DNA of 64,000 nt from Neostapfia colusana (lineage: Eukaryota > Streptophyta > Magnoliopsida > Poales > Poaceae). A program made the position numbers and the translations under genes. The notes below the pieces were generated by a model, which did not search any database, was not told where the DNA came from, and worked only from the letters and a program-made list of their open reading frames with translations. This document shows positions 34,062 through 45,451 of this stretch, piece by piece; positions within the stretch are counted from its first letter, which is position 1, and every line of letters starts with the position of its first letter. Where the stretch lies: contig JASWHV010000005.1 in the NCBI GenBank assembly GCA_030760725.1, forward strand, positions 94,928,622 to 94,992,621, read 5' to 3'.

Positions 34062-35549
34062 TCGCTTGAGGTTTAACGCACTGAAAAGGGCATCTTTTTC
34101 AAAAATCCAGTGAGGAACGAGTTAGTAGCCCATATAAGGATATTATTAGTGTATACAAAGTGGCATACTAACCTATTTGCTTATGTCATAAAATCGTGCA
34201 TCTCGGGACACTTTATGTCTTGGGGGTGCACGTAAGCGCTGTCCACAAGTGCGCACAAGCTGAAGGGTGGAGCCCCACGGGTGGCAGGTAACCCGACCCG
34301 CTTTAATATCCTCTATGACTTATCATGTCGTTTGGGGTATTCGAGCAACGTCTGTCCCTGGCGTGCGTGGTGCAATTTGGGAGACCCCGTCACGTGGTCA
34401 GTAACGTGAACACGTAGCTCAAGGCTTGTTTGGCTTGACAACATCCGGGCGAGTGATGACGGTCGGGTGTACGAATCATATAGATACCGGGCTCGGTGTG
34501 CAGCCGAGTATGACGATTGTGTGAGTTATCTGCAGGTTGTCTAACCACAAAATGGTAGACGTGTAGTATCCGTGTGCGAGTGACGTTTAGTGCCACTGAA
34601 CTAACGAAGCCGGCTAAGTCCGGTATAGGTTTTTCTTTGTGAGGATGTAGTACCGACATGCTTTGGTGACGCATCGACGTCACACTCCACTAAATGAACA
34701 ACTTCATTGTAAAACTTGAAAGTTTTAATCTGGAGCATTAAAACTTTGCTGTAACCTCTTCCCTTAATCAGGATATTCAATGTTAACAAGTTTTCAACTT
34801 ATAGGTTGCTAAGGACAGAGCACCCTGTTTTCAGCTGAATTAAGGCTGAAGTTAATCAGAGGATAGAGGTTGATTCCTTTCGAGGTTGGGGTCATATGAT
34901 ACATTTATGGAAAGCTTTGGGAGAGCTTTACAACTTTTATGTTGAGGTCCAGAGGTGTTTCATCCCTTAACCAATCGAAAAATGCAGTAGAGTTGAAACT
35001 GTCCAGAAAACAGGGCAGAGCAAAGACTCTCTGTAAACTCTCTGTAAATTGAGCAGAACTTCCTGCTTAAAATCTAAAAAAAATAGAAAATGAGGTAGTT
35101 CTGGAAAGTTTATGAGATGGGTTACAACTTTGTAAAAGAAAGTTTTGTCAGATTGGGAATAGAATTAACTGGAATTCTTGGATCAAACCAGTACCTAAAG
35201 TCGGGTGGTGCTGTCCAATTTTCTCCAGAGATTCTGCTAACTTTGACATCTCATAACTTTTGAATCAGGACAGATATTAGGCCAATAAAATACTTTCTGG
35301 AAATCTATTAAAGTTAGCTTTAACTTTGATGTTAAGCTCCAGGATTGGTTTTGCCTTTAGCATGGCCTAAATCAGGTTGAAATGGAAACGGGTCAGGGTT
35401 GTCATGTGGGACAGCAGATCAGCAGTCAAATTTGTTCAAATTTGAACTATGTTTCCAAATTTTATGGGTTCAATAACATGTTTTGTGTTATGACTCAATG
35501 GTTTACTGTTCAAATAAATATTTGACATTTCTCAAATATATTTTTACAG
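34062..35549 (+). other. 5' leader of B
   Basis: Collinear with the leaders of A and E. The antisense ORF at 34390-34683 (minus, 97 codons) stays open. The leader ends ATATTTTTACAG right before the ORF0 ATG, a good plant splice acceptor. Confidence 0.65.
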
Positions 35550-36470
35550 ATGACAGTGGATAAACAGTTCGAGAACGGGTGGATGGAATCTCACTGTTCT
35601 CACCACAGCGGCTATCCGGAAGCATTGAGGCAGATGCTTCAATATTTCGGGTACAACAAGATGCTGCAGTACTTCGCCAAGGAAGAAGACGAGGAGGGGA
35701 ACAAGACGTGGACAATCCTTGTCGAGGTTCTAGCAGGACCTACGCCACCCGGGTGGGCGCCGTTCACCGTCACGGTGAGAGGTAGACAACCCGCGGGAAT
35801 GTGGCAAGTGGCAACCCGTGACACCATGTCACATTTCTGCCAGCTACACGTGAGAGCGATGGAGGGCACTCCATACATGCTCGTTCCGGTGGAGGGACGG
35901 GCGAATCATGTGTGGGAAGGAAGGTACCGGGAGGCAACCGATCCGGGGTGCCCAAGGTACAACCCCGCGGGGGCGAACCTCAGCCTCCAAATGAGGGCGG
36001 TAAAGGCCGTAATGGATAGCCAAGCGGTTCATACGGAGCATCTCACCGCAAAGCTCAAGGAGAGCACAAGCCATGGAGATCATTTCGAGAGTGCTCACAG
36101 CGCACTCCGCAATGTGCTCCTTCCGACGATCAAGCGACTGAACGAACAGCATAATCAGTTGCATCGTCTGAAGAAGGCGAAAAAGAAAAGCCGTGTCGAC
36201 ATCGCGGCGTTACAAGAGCTGGTGCAGACTCTAACCCAGCAGAATGAGGACCTCACTCAAGAGCGGGACGACGCTATTGAGGAAGGGCAAGGCTGGGAAG
36301 AAGATTACAACCAGGCCATGGACGAGGTGCATGCATTGCAGGACCTCGTACCTCCGGTATTGGGCATACCGGTGGTCTTGGGTCTTCCGGCAATGGGAGA
36401 GCCCGATATGGGAGAAGAGGTTGTAGATCCGGAGCCAACAGTAGAGGTACCGGAGGAGGACGACCCATAG
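35550..36470 (+). CDS. ORF0 of B, lacks last 8 residues
   Basis: A 306-residue ORF from ATG at 35550 directly after TTTTTACAG. It has the same domain order as E's ORF0: helix, strands WTILVEVL and APFTVTVR, helix MWQVATRDTMSHFC, Lys-rich coiled coil, acidic tail. CAG is changed to TAG at 36468-36470, removing the EVEFYSE end. Otherwise it is open, in contrast to the heavily broken gag-pol of the same element. Function unknown. An RNA-binding or particle-associated role is a guess from the fold order. Confidence 0.75.
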   Translation: MTVDKQFENGWMESHCSHHSGYPEALRQMLQYFGYNKMLQYFAKEEDEEGNKTWTILVEVLAGPTPPGWAPFTVTVRGRQPAGMWQVATRDTMSHFCQLHVRAMEGTPYMLVPVEGRANHVWEGRYREATDPGCPRYNPAGANLSLQMRAVKAVMDSQAVHTEHLTAKLKESTSHGDHFESAHSALRNVLLPTIKRLNEQHNQLHRLKKAKKKSRVDIAALQELVQTLTQQNEDLTQERDDAIEEGQGWEEDYNQAMDEVHALQDLVPPVLGIPVVLGLPAMGEPDMGEEVVDPEPTVEVPEEDDP

Positions 36471-36766
36471 GAGGTCGAGTTCTACTCCGAGTAGAGGGTT
36501 ATTGTTGCCAAGTAGGGCAGCCAGAGTAGTATGACCCAAACTTTTGTAATCGGTGACATGTCGTGTAGGCAGTAGCATATGTATAGATAGTGACGACATG
36601 AGCACGACTTCTCGGAGACCGAGAATAATGTATTTTGTATAAAGTTTATGCTTTATCAATATATGTGAATGTTGTGCAAATTATTCATGTGTCACTTCAG
36701 TACCTACTGTTGCATATGGAATTTGAAGTATGACATGTGCTAATCGCTGCTGTTTTAAATTTCAGA
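36471..36766 (+). other. ORF0-gag spacer of B
   Basis: A 296-base AT-rich spacer ending TTTTAAATTTCAG before A-ATG of gag. It would allow gag to be expressed from a spliced RNA that skips ORF0. Nothing else seen. Confidence 0.55.
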
Positions 36767-37999
36767 ATGACTCGTACTCGTGCCAACCCAGACGTTGGGG
36801 GTTCGAGTCAAGGGGGAGAAACCTCCCAACAGCCTCCCGAGGACTCCTCGGGACAGCAGCAGCAACAGCAGCAACAGCAACAGCAAACACTGCCACCGCC
36901 ACCGCCAACGGTTACATTGGCCGACATCGTTGTGGCAATGAAGGATTCTCACCAGCAGCACACGGAGTTGCTGCAGACCCTTATTGCAAATACATCTCGA
37001 CCAGAGAGACGTCAAGACCGTGAGGAGCGTCAACAGAGCTCCTACTCCGACTTCCTAGCGACTCATCCCCCGGTATTTTCAAGGGCGGATGAACCCCTCG
37101 ATGCGGACAACTGGCTCCGCACGATAGAGATGAAGTTCGGGCTGCTCCAAATAAGTGAGCAGCGCAAGACTCAGTTTGCGGTCCAGCAGCTCCAGGGATC
37201 CGCAAGCGTGTGGTGGGCGAACTACAGTGCTTCACAGCCCACCGACCGATTTATGACCTGGGCGGAGTTCCGGACAGCCTTCAGGGCCTATCACATACCG
37301 CCAGGTCTGATGAAGAGGAAGACGCAGGAGTTTCTACACCTGCAGCAAGGGAGCCGGAACACGCTGGAATACTCCAGGGCGTTCAACGATCTCGTGCTCT
37401 ACGCGTCATATCACGCCGATACTGACGAGAATCGGCGGGACCACTTCTACCAGGGGCTTAACCCGCTCCTGAAGGACAAATTGGCGATGTTCAATCGCGG
37501 CAGCCTCAACGACATCATTGATGCTGTGATTGTCCAGGAGGACTTCGGCAAGGAGTTAGCGGCGGCGGAGAGAAAGCGAAGCGCGCCGCAAAGCAGCGGA
37601 GAAGGTGGCAGTCCCTCTCAGAAATTTTGGATGGTGAATCGCCCACCATCAGGTTCACGCTGGCAGCCACCACAGAGGTCGATGCCATTCTGCAGTCAGC
37701 CCTATTCTTCACCGGCGTTCAGGCCGGCACTGCCAGCACCACCTCTGAAACAATAACAGCAGCAGTGGGCGATGCCGCGTGCGTATGCACCTCAGCAGCG
37801 CATGCCGGGCTTTCGTCCCCCGAGCACCGCACAAGCAGCGGCCACATGCTACAAATGTGGTCGGCCAGGACACTTCACCAGCAGTTGTCCGGAGAGACAA
37901 GGCGGCGGAGTTACACCGCAACTTCCAGGGAGGAATCAGCCCCGGAACCCTACTAATGTGCGGCGGGCAAACCCGAGGCCCGGCACTGTCCACCGACTT
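36767..37999 (+). pseudogene. gag: gag of B
   Basis: ATG at 36767 (MTRTRANPDVGG). Then a poly-Gln tract (about codons 28-40), a capsid-like region (residues about 85-260; WLRTIEMKFGLLQISEQ, FRAYHIPPGLMKRKTQEF, YHADTDENRRDHFYQGL), and a basic Ser/Pro-rich linker. CAA is changed to TAA at 37754-37756 in the second Gln stretch. Beyond it, in the same frame, an intact CCHC zinc knuckle (CYKCGRPGHFTSSC) lies at 37847-37888. The stop would remove the zinc knuckle and all of pol unless read through. Confidence 0.92.
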
Positions 38000-39904
38000 T
38001 CCGTAGAGGACGTGCCGGAGGGTGAGCCAATCCTTGCGGGTATGTTCCAACTCCACCAGCATCCCGCCATAGTATTGTTTGATTCAGGTGCCACGCATAG
38101 CTTCATTAGCCAAGCTTTCATTGATAAATATAGCTTGCAAATACTACCCACCGATAGTCCTTATGTGATTTGTTCACCGGGTGGGAAAATTTCAGCAAGC
38201 ATGATGGTTCCAAAAGTGCCATTATGCTTAGAGGGTAGAGTGTACCCTACGTCTCTCATAATTTTAGAGGGACAAAAGGTCAATGTCATCTTAGGGATGT
38301 CGTGGTTAACCCGCCACGGCGCTGTTTTAGACACCGTCCTCCGAGTTGTGCACTTGAACTCAGAAGTGCACGAATCTCATTCCCTATTTCTGGACAGTCC
38401 AGAAATAAAACTTCCAAGCGTCTATCAGTCCACCACCATCAGATTGGAAGATATTCCAGTGGTCCGAGAGTTCCCTGACGTGTTCCCGGATGATTTACCG
38501 GGCAAGCCGCCCGATAGAGAGGTGGAGTTCAAGATTGAACTTGCACCGGGAACCATGCCAATATCCCGAAGGCCGTACAAGATGGCGCCCAAGGAATTGG
38601 CTGAACTGAAGACTCAGCTAACGGACTTGCTGGAGAAGGGTTTTATTAGGACGAGCTCCTCGCCATGGGGCTGTCCGGCATTGTTTGTGAAAAAGAAGGA
38701 TGAGACGTTGCGGCTTTGCGTGGACTATCGTCCATTAAATGCCGTAACCATCAAGAACAAGTACCCGTTGCCACGGATCGACATGTTGTTTGATCAGTTG
38801 GTCGAAGCAAAGATCTTTTCCAAGATGCACTTAAGATCCGGGTACCATCAGATTAAGATACGGGCTGAGTACATTCCGAAGACGGCTTTCTCGACAAGGT
38901 ACGGGCTTTATGAGTACCTGGTCATGTCCTTCAGCCTCACCAATGCTCCAGCTCAGTTCATGTATTTGATGAACTCGGTATTCATGCCGGAGCTGGACAA
39001 GTTTGTCGTGGTCTTCATCAACGACATCCTGGTATATTCCAAGTCGGAAGAAGATCACAAGAAGCATCTGCGTATAGTCTTGCAACGGCTGCAGGATCAC
39101 AAGCTATACGCGAAATTCAGCAAGTGAGAATTCTGGATATCGCAAGTGCCATTTCTCGGGCATATCATCTCAGTGGAGGGTATCGCTGTAGACCCGAGTA
39201 AGATCACACAAGTGCTGAATTGGAAATCGCCGAGAACTGTTCACGAGGTACGGAGTTTCCTCAGACTCGCGGGATATTATCGGAGGTTCATTCCGAACTT
39301 CTCGAAGATTGCCAAGCCTATGACGGAGCTTCTAAAGAAGGCTACCAAATATGTTTGGAGTCCAACATGTGAAGCAGCTTTCAAGGCATTAGTGAAGCAC
39401 CTGACATCAGCACCGGTTTTGGCACAGCCAGACACAACAAAATCGTTCGATGTGTACTGCGATGCATCCGGCATTGGGCTCGGATGTGTGCTGATGCAAG
39501 ACCTAAGAGTGGTCGCATATGGGTCACGGCAGCTCAGAAACCATGAGCAGAATTATCCAACTCACGACTTGGAGCTCGCTGCTGTGGTACTTGCACTAAA
39601 AATGTGGAGGCACTACCTACTCGGTAACCTCGTACATTTATATAACGACCACAAGAGCCTCAAGTACATATTCACTCAGAACGAGCTGAACATGAGGCAG
39701 TGAAGATGGTTAGAGTTGATAAAGGATAATGAAATAGAGATCCATTATCACCCCGGCAAGGCAAATGCAGTGGAGGATGCGCTGAGTCGCAAGTCACACG
39801 TCAACAATCTGACCATCACACCGTTGGAAGAGAGCGAACCACCACTGCATGTGATTCCACACGGAGCTCTCTACAACCTAGCTTTGATCCCCCACCATCC
39901 GTGA
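38000..39904 (+). pseudogene. pol: protease, reverse transcriptase and RNase H of B
   Basis: Protease has LFDSGATHSF (Asp at 38081-38083) and ILGMSWL. RT shows FVKKKDETLRLCVDYRPLNA. Motif A reads SKMHLRSGYHQ with His (38828-38830) in place of the catalytic Asp. Motif C reads VVVFINDILVYS with Asn at 39020-39022 in place of the first Asp of FIDD. A TGA at 39125-39127 replaces the Cys of KCEFW. RNase H keeps YCDASG and DLELAA. CGA is changed to TGA at 39701-39703. An extra C near 39893-39897 shifts the frame, giving the stop at 39904. RT is therefore doubly dead. Confidence 0.93.
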
Positions 39905-41332
39905 AGAGATAGCGGCAGCTCAGAAACATGACAAGGGCATGTCGCAGCGGGGACATGTAGACAGTGGGGAGCTGAAATGTTTCCGGAAGGACGGAGTCGG
40001 CGTCCTATGGTTCAAGGACCGGATCGTCGTACCCCGTAACCCGGAGTTACGGAAGAAAATTTTTTATGAGGCTCACTTATCAAAATTTTCTATTCACCCC
40101 GGCAGCAACAAAATGTATCAAGAACTCAGAAGCAAGTTTCGGTGGACACGGATGAAGCGGGAGATCGCAAAGTACGTGTCCGAGTGTGATACATGTCGAA
40201 GGGTGAAGGTAGATCATATGCGGAAACCGGCACTGCTACAACCACTGGGCGTTCCTGCCTGGAAATGGGAGGATGTGAGCATGGACTTCATCGTCGGTTT
40301 ACCCACCACTTTTCAGAAGCATGATTCTTTGTGGGTGATCATCGACCGGCTCACCAAAGTTGCCCATTTCATCCCGGTCAACACAAACTACAACGCCAAG
40401 AAGTATGCTGAGCTGTACATCTCACGGATCCTCTGCTTGTACGGCGTACCCCGTACCATCATATCGGATCGGGGCACTTTATTTGTGTCCCGTTTTTGGC
40501 AGCAGCTACACGCTGCATTGGGGACGAAGCTGATCCGTAGTTCAGCATACCACCCGCAGACGGATGGACAAACCGAGCGGGTAAATCAGATCCTAGAAGA
40601 CATGCTACGAGCTTGCGCTATCAACCACGGCAAGAATTGGGATGATCACTTGCCGTTAGCCGAGTTCTCATACAACAATGGGTACCAAGCCAGCATCAAG
40701 ATGGCGCCTTTTGAGGCGCTTTACGGGAGGAAATGCCGCACACCACTAAATTGGTGTGAGTCTGGCGAAAGGGTTACCTTCGGGATTGACCTTGTCAACA
40801 ACGCGGAGGAGAAGGTTCGGCTGATTCAAACGAACCTAAAAGCCGCCCAATCCCGACAGAAACAGTATGCGGACTGGAGAAGACGGCCATTGCAGTTCGA
40901 AGTCGGGGATCACGTATACCTACGTGTGTCTCCAATGAAGCGCGTAAACAGATTTGGGTGAGACGAAAGTTGGCACCCCGATTCATCGGTCCATTCCAGA
41001 TTACCGAAAGATGTGGATCAGTAGCATACCGGCTGAAATTACCAGAAGCACTTTCTAGTGTGCACGACGTCTTTCATATTTCCCAGCTGAGGAAGTGTCT
41101 TAAGCTATGAACTACCATTCAGCTGGAGGACATAGAAGAACTGAAACCGGATCTCACCTATCGGGAGGAACCGGTTCAGGTTATTGATGAGAAGGCCCGA
41201 ACCACACGCAACCGTACGTTGTGGTTCTACAAAATTCTGTGGAGTAATCACTCCGTGGACGAAGCGACATGGGAGAGAGAAGGATTTCTTCGCGCTAACT
41301 ACCCCGACTTTTTCACGTCGCATATCCGGTAA
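39905..41332 (+). pseudogene. pol: integrase and chromodomain of B
   Basis: The HHCC zinc-binding part is readable (HLSKFSIHPGS, then CDTCRRVK). The catalytic core is MDFIVGLP, IISDRGTLF and GQTERVNQILED, so all three acidic residues are present. A GPF-type module follows (RFIGPFQI, VFHISQLRKC). A lost G near 40955 shifts the frame (TGA at 40959-40961). A TGA at 41108-41110 stands where A has TCA. The C-terminal chromodomain (LWFYKILWSNHSVDEATWER) ends at TAA 41330-41332. Chromodomain integrases are known to steer insertion to marked heterochromatin. Confidence 0.93.
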
Positions 41333-41388
41333 TTTTTCACCGTCCTCTTTCTCATTTTCACCTTATAATCTCGGGACGAGATTCTTTT

Positions 41389-41401
41389 AAGGGGGGAGGA
41401 A
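41389..41401 (+). promoter_or_regulatory. polypurine tract of B
   Basis: TAAGGGGGGAGGAA-type purine run directly before the 3' LTR start; primer for plus-strand synthesis. Confidence 0.92.
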
Positions 41402-44400
41402 TGTAAAGGCCTCAGCTTTTGACACATGTTTAAAGTGTTCATCACCACACCACACACCCCATTTGAAGAAAGTGGATGAACACATTTGAAGAGCAAGTAA
41501 CCATTATCAACATGCTCATTAGAGAATAAACTCACAAAATGCAAAAGTGGTATTTCCCACATGCATCATTTAGGGGCTGGGCATATGAAAACTCCTACAC
41601 CTTGCTAGGGATGTCCATGCCAAGTTTCACCCAAATTCAAAACCTTTTTGAGGTAGTTTTGGGTATAGCTAGAAAGAGGGTGGTTTGAACTCAAATTCAA
41701 ATTCAAACTGTTTTTACCCCATGAATTCAAAAGTGGGAAACATATTCTTACTCAGCACATTTTTGTGAGCTCACACACCAAATTTCACTCCATTTGGAGT
41801 TGATCTTGACATGAGCTAAGTGGAGCAAATTCAAGCTTTATTTGAATTTCAAACTGAACATGTGCTGAAATTTAGTCAAACCAAACACAATTTGAATTCT
41901 AACCAATTCAAATGGCTCAGCGGTGAATAATTCAAATCACCATGGGCATTTTAGGGCTCACTGTTTACAACAGTGATTTGGAGTTAAGTTCAGAGGTTAA
42001 AAATGAAAGTGGGACCCATATGTCAGCCACTGAAGTGATTCAACCGACTGAGACTTTCTCACTCGGGTCTTCGGGCTTCAGCAGCGATCTCCACCGAGGG
42101 AGGCCGCTGCGCCACCAGCAGCTTGGCCACGCGCGAGCCAGGATCAGTTCCGGGGTCTTCTTAAGGCGCCCCACGCCGTGGCCGAAGCCCCCTCGCCATT
42201 TTCTTCTCGCAAGAACACAGAACCGGGAATTCTTCCTCCGCCGCTCAGAACCGATCGGAGAGCCCCGATCACAGCCTCCCCGTCCCCTCCAGAGCTACAG
42301 CAAGGTACTAGGAACCTTCCTCCTTCTTCCCCGTCGCTAGAACTCGGCTGAAACGGGTCGATCTCGGCTATACCGAGAGTTCCATTCAGAGACACCAAGC
42401 CGCCGCACTTCGGGCTTCCGTGGACAGCTCAACCGGGGGGTTGTCACGCCCGAGCTAAGGCGTCCCTGGACGCGTTGGTGACCGGTGCTGCTCACCCCCG
42501 AGCCACAGCCCGAATGCTTGCTCACCGGCGGCGAATTTCCAATTTTCCCCTTTCTCGGTACAGACCGACCTTCGGGTGTGGTTCTGTCGAATTCATAATC
42601 TAGGAAGGATTAGCGAGTCTCAATCCGCTCCCACATAAACTAGACCCGGTAGCGCACAAGTTGCCTTCACAACCTATAGCCGGAGAACCCCTGTACGCGA
42701 CATATTTCAAAGATTGCCAACGGCGGATCATGCGGGAAGCATCGGGCGCACGGTGAGGGCCTACTTCAGGCTTTCCCCAAGCTGCTTCAAGCTCATGTAG
42801 ACCTTCCCTAAGGTCCACTGATGCTCCCCGACCGATTGCTCGAGTGATTGAGGTGCTAGGGAGGTCGGCCGACACGGCCGAAGTTCTCCCGAGGCCGCCG
42901 CTCGACACCGAGCTGGTGCCGGCCATTTTCATGACGAGCTGAGCCCGGAATCATGTTCCCTGAGTGAAAGTAGGCAGGGGCGGCCAGAATCGTGAAGTTT
43001 GGAGCTCCAAAGAGGCTGTCGGCGAGCTCTCCGGTGAGGCGTCGCGGCGGCCGAACGCGGGAGTCGGGAGGTAGACGAAGGGGGTGGACCCCGGCTGTCA
43101 GCGGCAGATATTTTAAAACCGGGATCTGCTGCAGCTCGGATCTGGTGTGCTGGCACGCAAAAACCCCGTAGACCTCGGTGTGCTGTCGCCCCAGCGCCCC
43201 ACACGTGTACCGTGGACCCACCAGTCGATTTGAACTTTTCCCCGATTTTCAGATTTCATTCAAACTTCAAATCCTTATAACTTGGGCTAGGAAACTCCAA
43301 ATCGGGTGAACCAAATTTTGTTGGATTCAGCTCTCGGAGTAATTTCCAGCAAATCAAGTTTCACTTCATTAAAATCCTTGTTTCTCCAGAATTAATTCCT
43401 CAAAATTTAAACTGTTTGGAATTTTAACTGGAGAATCCTTTGGAGGAAAATTCTGAAATTTTGCTGGGACGTTCACCAAGATATCTCTGAAATACCATAA
43501 AAATGTCAGATCCATTTGAGCTCATTTGATCCACCTAATTGTATGATTAATAAAACTGTTCCAGAGAAAATAGAAAATGTTCAGAAACATTTTCAGAATT
43601 TTCTCTGAAATTGTTTAGCTCATATCTTTAGCTAGGAACCTTCAAATTAAGTGAGACCAACTCCATTAGAACCCTCTGAAAATCTAGTTTTCAGAAAGTC
43701 ATGGCTTGTTCCATGAAAATCCCTAGAACACCCTAAGAGTTCCAATTAAGGTCAAGGACATAATTAATTATGGAGGGCTCAAATGAGCTTTGCTGCAACT
43801 AAAACTTGACCAAGTCTCTGTTTAGGCGTTAACCAAGCCACAGTAAAAGTTTCACAGTCCTTGGGTCGGTCTAGTGAGACTTATAAACTTCACAAGTTTA
43901 AATGCAATTCAAATGCATTCCAATTAATACATATACTGCTTATATTATGTAGTCGCTAAGGTCGAGGAGGAACCCGAAGTCTTAGACTTCGTTACTCCGG
44001 AAGAGCAGCTAGCCTACGACCAAGAGCAGCAAGGCAAGCCCCGTTTTGCATTAACCCTTTTACAAATTTTTACTGTTTTGAGCACTTACTTGGAGTACCT
44101 TTACTTCTTGCATTAGAGTCTTGTTTGCAAACCCAAATGCATAGCCAAGAGAACCATGGGTTGGGATTAGGATGGAAAACCCTGTTAGCTACTGCAATGC
44201 TAAGATAGTGTAGGATTCAGTACAAGTCGAGTAGTTGGAACTACTCGCGAGAATAGGCTAGAGGCACATTGCTCGGGTAGAGATAGCAAATAAAACACAT
44301 GGCAATGAAAGTGAGACCGAGCAGAGAGTAAGGGCAGCAGGACTTTGGGGCCTGTGTGCTATAGCTCCGCTTGTGTCGATTGAGGACCGAGCCGTGTGCG

Positions 44401-45446
44401 GGCCTGTTGAACAAGCTAGAACAGTACCGAAGACCTACCGGCTATATGGGAACCGGGAAATCGATGTAACTCGGGTAGCTGGGTGTTGAGGCATAGTTGG
44501 TCGTTCAGAGGGTAGGTTGAGAGCTCGAGGTGTAAATCGGCTGGCGGCACTGAGATGCACGTGCAGAGACCTCTTGCTCGGGACGATTGGACCGGTTCAA
44601 CATTTGGCTAACGGTTGAAAGGTGGTTGCGTACGGCGTCCGTGATGGTTACTGTAGGCAACATCGAGTACGGGCGTACGTGACGGGTTATTCGGGTAACC
44701 CTGCAGGTGTAAATCGATTATAATCACCGTCCCTCACGGTCAGTGAGTACCACTTGTTCACTGTACCGTGACGTAGAAAAAAACAGGCTAGATACATGTT
44801 AAAATGTTGCTGATTGAAGGATGAACTTTGATTGTTAATGATTTGTGGTAGTATAGAGCAAACTAGAGTTCCCTTTCAACTTTGGGCAAAGTACATGAGA
44901 GAAATGCGTTTCTTGTTTGATTGCGGCTCTCTCATGTGCCTTAGCGTAAGGTTCTCCACAACCGGCTGCTAAAACTTGAAAGTAAGGTTCCACTAATTAG
45001 GCGAGTCCTTTGCAACTTGTTTTACCTCATGTACCCATCACCCCTCATGTAGAAGTTCCATGTTTAGGAGAGACAGGTCAGTCTTGCTGAGCCTTCATGC
45101 TCACTGCTTGTGTTTGAAGCTTTTGCAGGGTTCTATGAGGAAGGGACTCCAGAGGAGGAGACGGAACCCCAGGAGGGGAACCCCGTCGAGTGGGAGTCAT
45201 ACACGCCGCCGTGTTAGTGTGTGTGCGTGCCAGTGGGGACACGTTCACGGGCTGAACGTGAACTCGATGCGTAGTCTACACCCATGAGTGTAGACTGAAC
45301 ATATTTTGTTATACAAATGTTCATAAACCTCTTTATGTAATAAAATTTTTCTTCCGCTTTGTACATTTGATGTGTGTTATCCGGTGCTGTGCAACGCAGC
45401 ACCCCTCAGCGTGATCCTGGCTCGACAAGACCGTGGGGTCGTGTCA
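41402..45446 (+). repeat. 3' LTR of element B
   Basis: A 4045-base LTR, TGTAAAGGCCTCAG to GTCGTGTCA, followed by the target duplication CCTGG. AATAAA is at 45339-45344. The perfect near-palindrome CGAGTAGTTGGAACTACTCG is at 44228-44247. Confidence 0.96.
42265..45217 (+). other. LTR-encoded acidic ORF, copy B 3' LTR
   Basis: Exon 1 is open to donor CAAG|GTACTA at 42304, with CCG at the ATG position. Exon 2 is 43953-44033 (81 nt, open, GC donor). Exon 3 is 45129-45217 (89 nt after TTTTGCAG; ends EWESYTPPC then TAG). All splice signals are intact here, unlike in the 5' LTR copy. The AATAAA follows 122 bases after the stop. Confidence 0.42.
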
Positions 45447-45451
45447 CCTGG
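45447..45451 (+). repeat. target-site duplication of B, right copy
   Basis: CCTGG, identical to 30004-30008. Confidence 0.97.

Larger units (their letters stand above)
30009..45446 (+). mobile_element. element B: full-length family 1 chromovirus
   Basis: The only complete element in the window, 15438 bases, flanked by CCTGG repeats. Order: 5' LTR (30009-34045), primer site (34050), leader, ORF0 (35550-36470), gag (36767), protease, RT, RNase H, integrase, chromodomain (stop at 41332), polypurine tract, 3' LTR (41402-45446). Gag and pol share one frame in the ancestral layout. B is not autonomous: there are nonsense codons at 37754, 39125, 39701 and 41108, two 1-base shifts, and two lost RT active-site aspartates. 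Low LTR divergence marks it as the youngest insertion of the C-A-B nest. Confidence 0.96.

Noticed and set aside
45374..45446. Start of the long ORF 45374-46783 inside the LTR of B as a true gag-pol start
   Set aside because: The frame only happens to be open through the LTR end. The gag start of this gene is at 29520, on the other side of the insertion.
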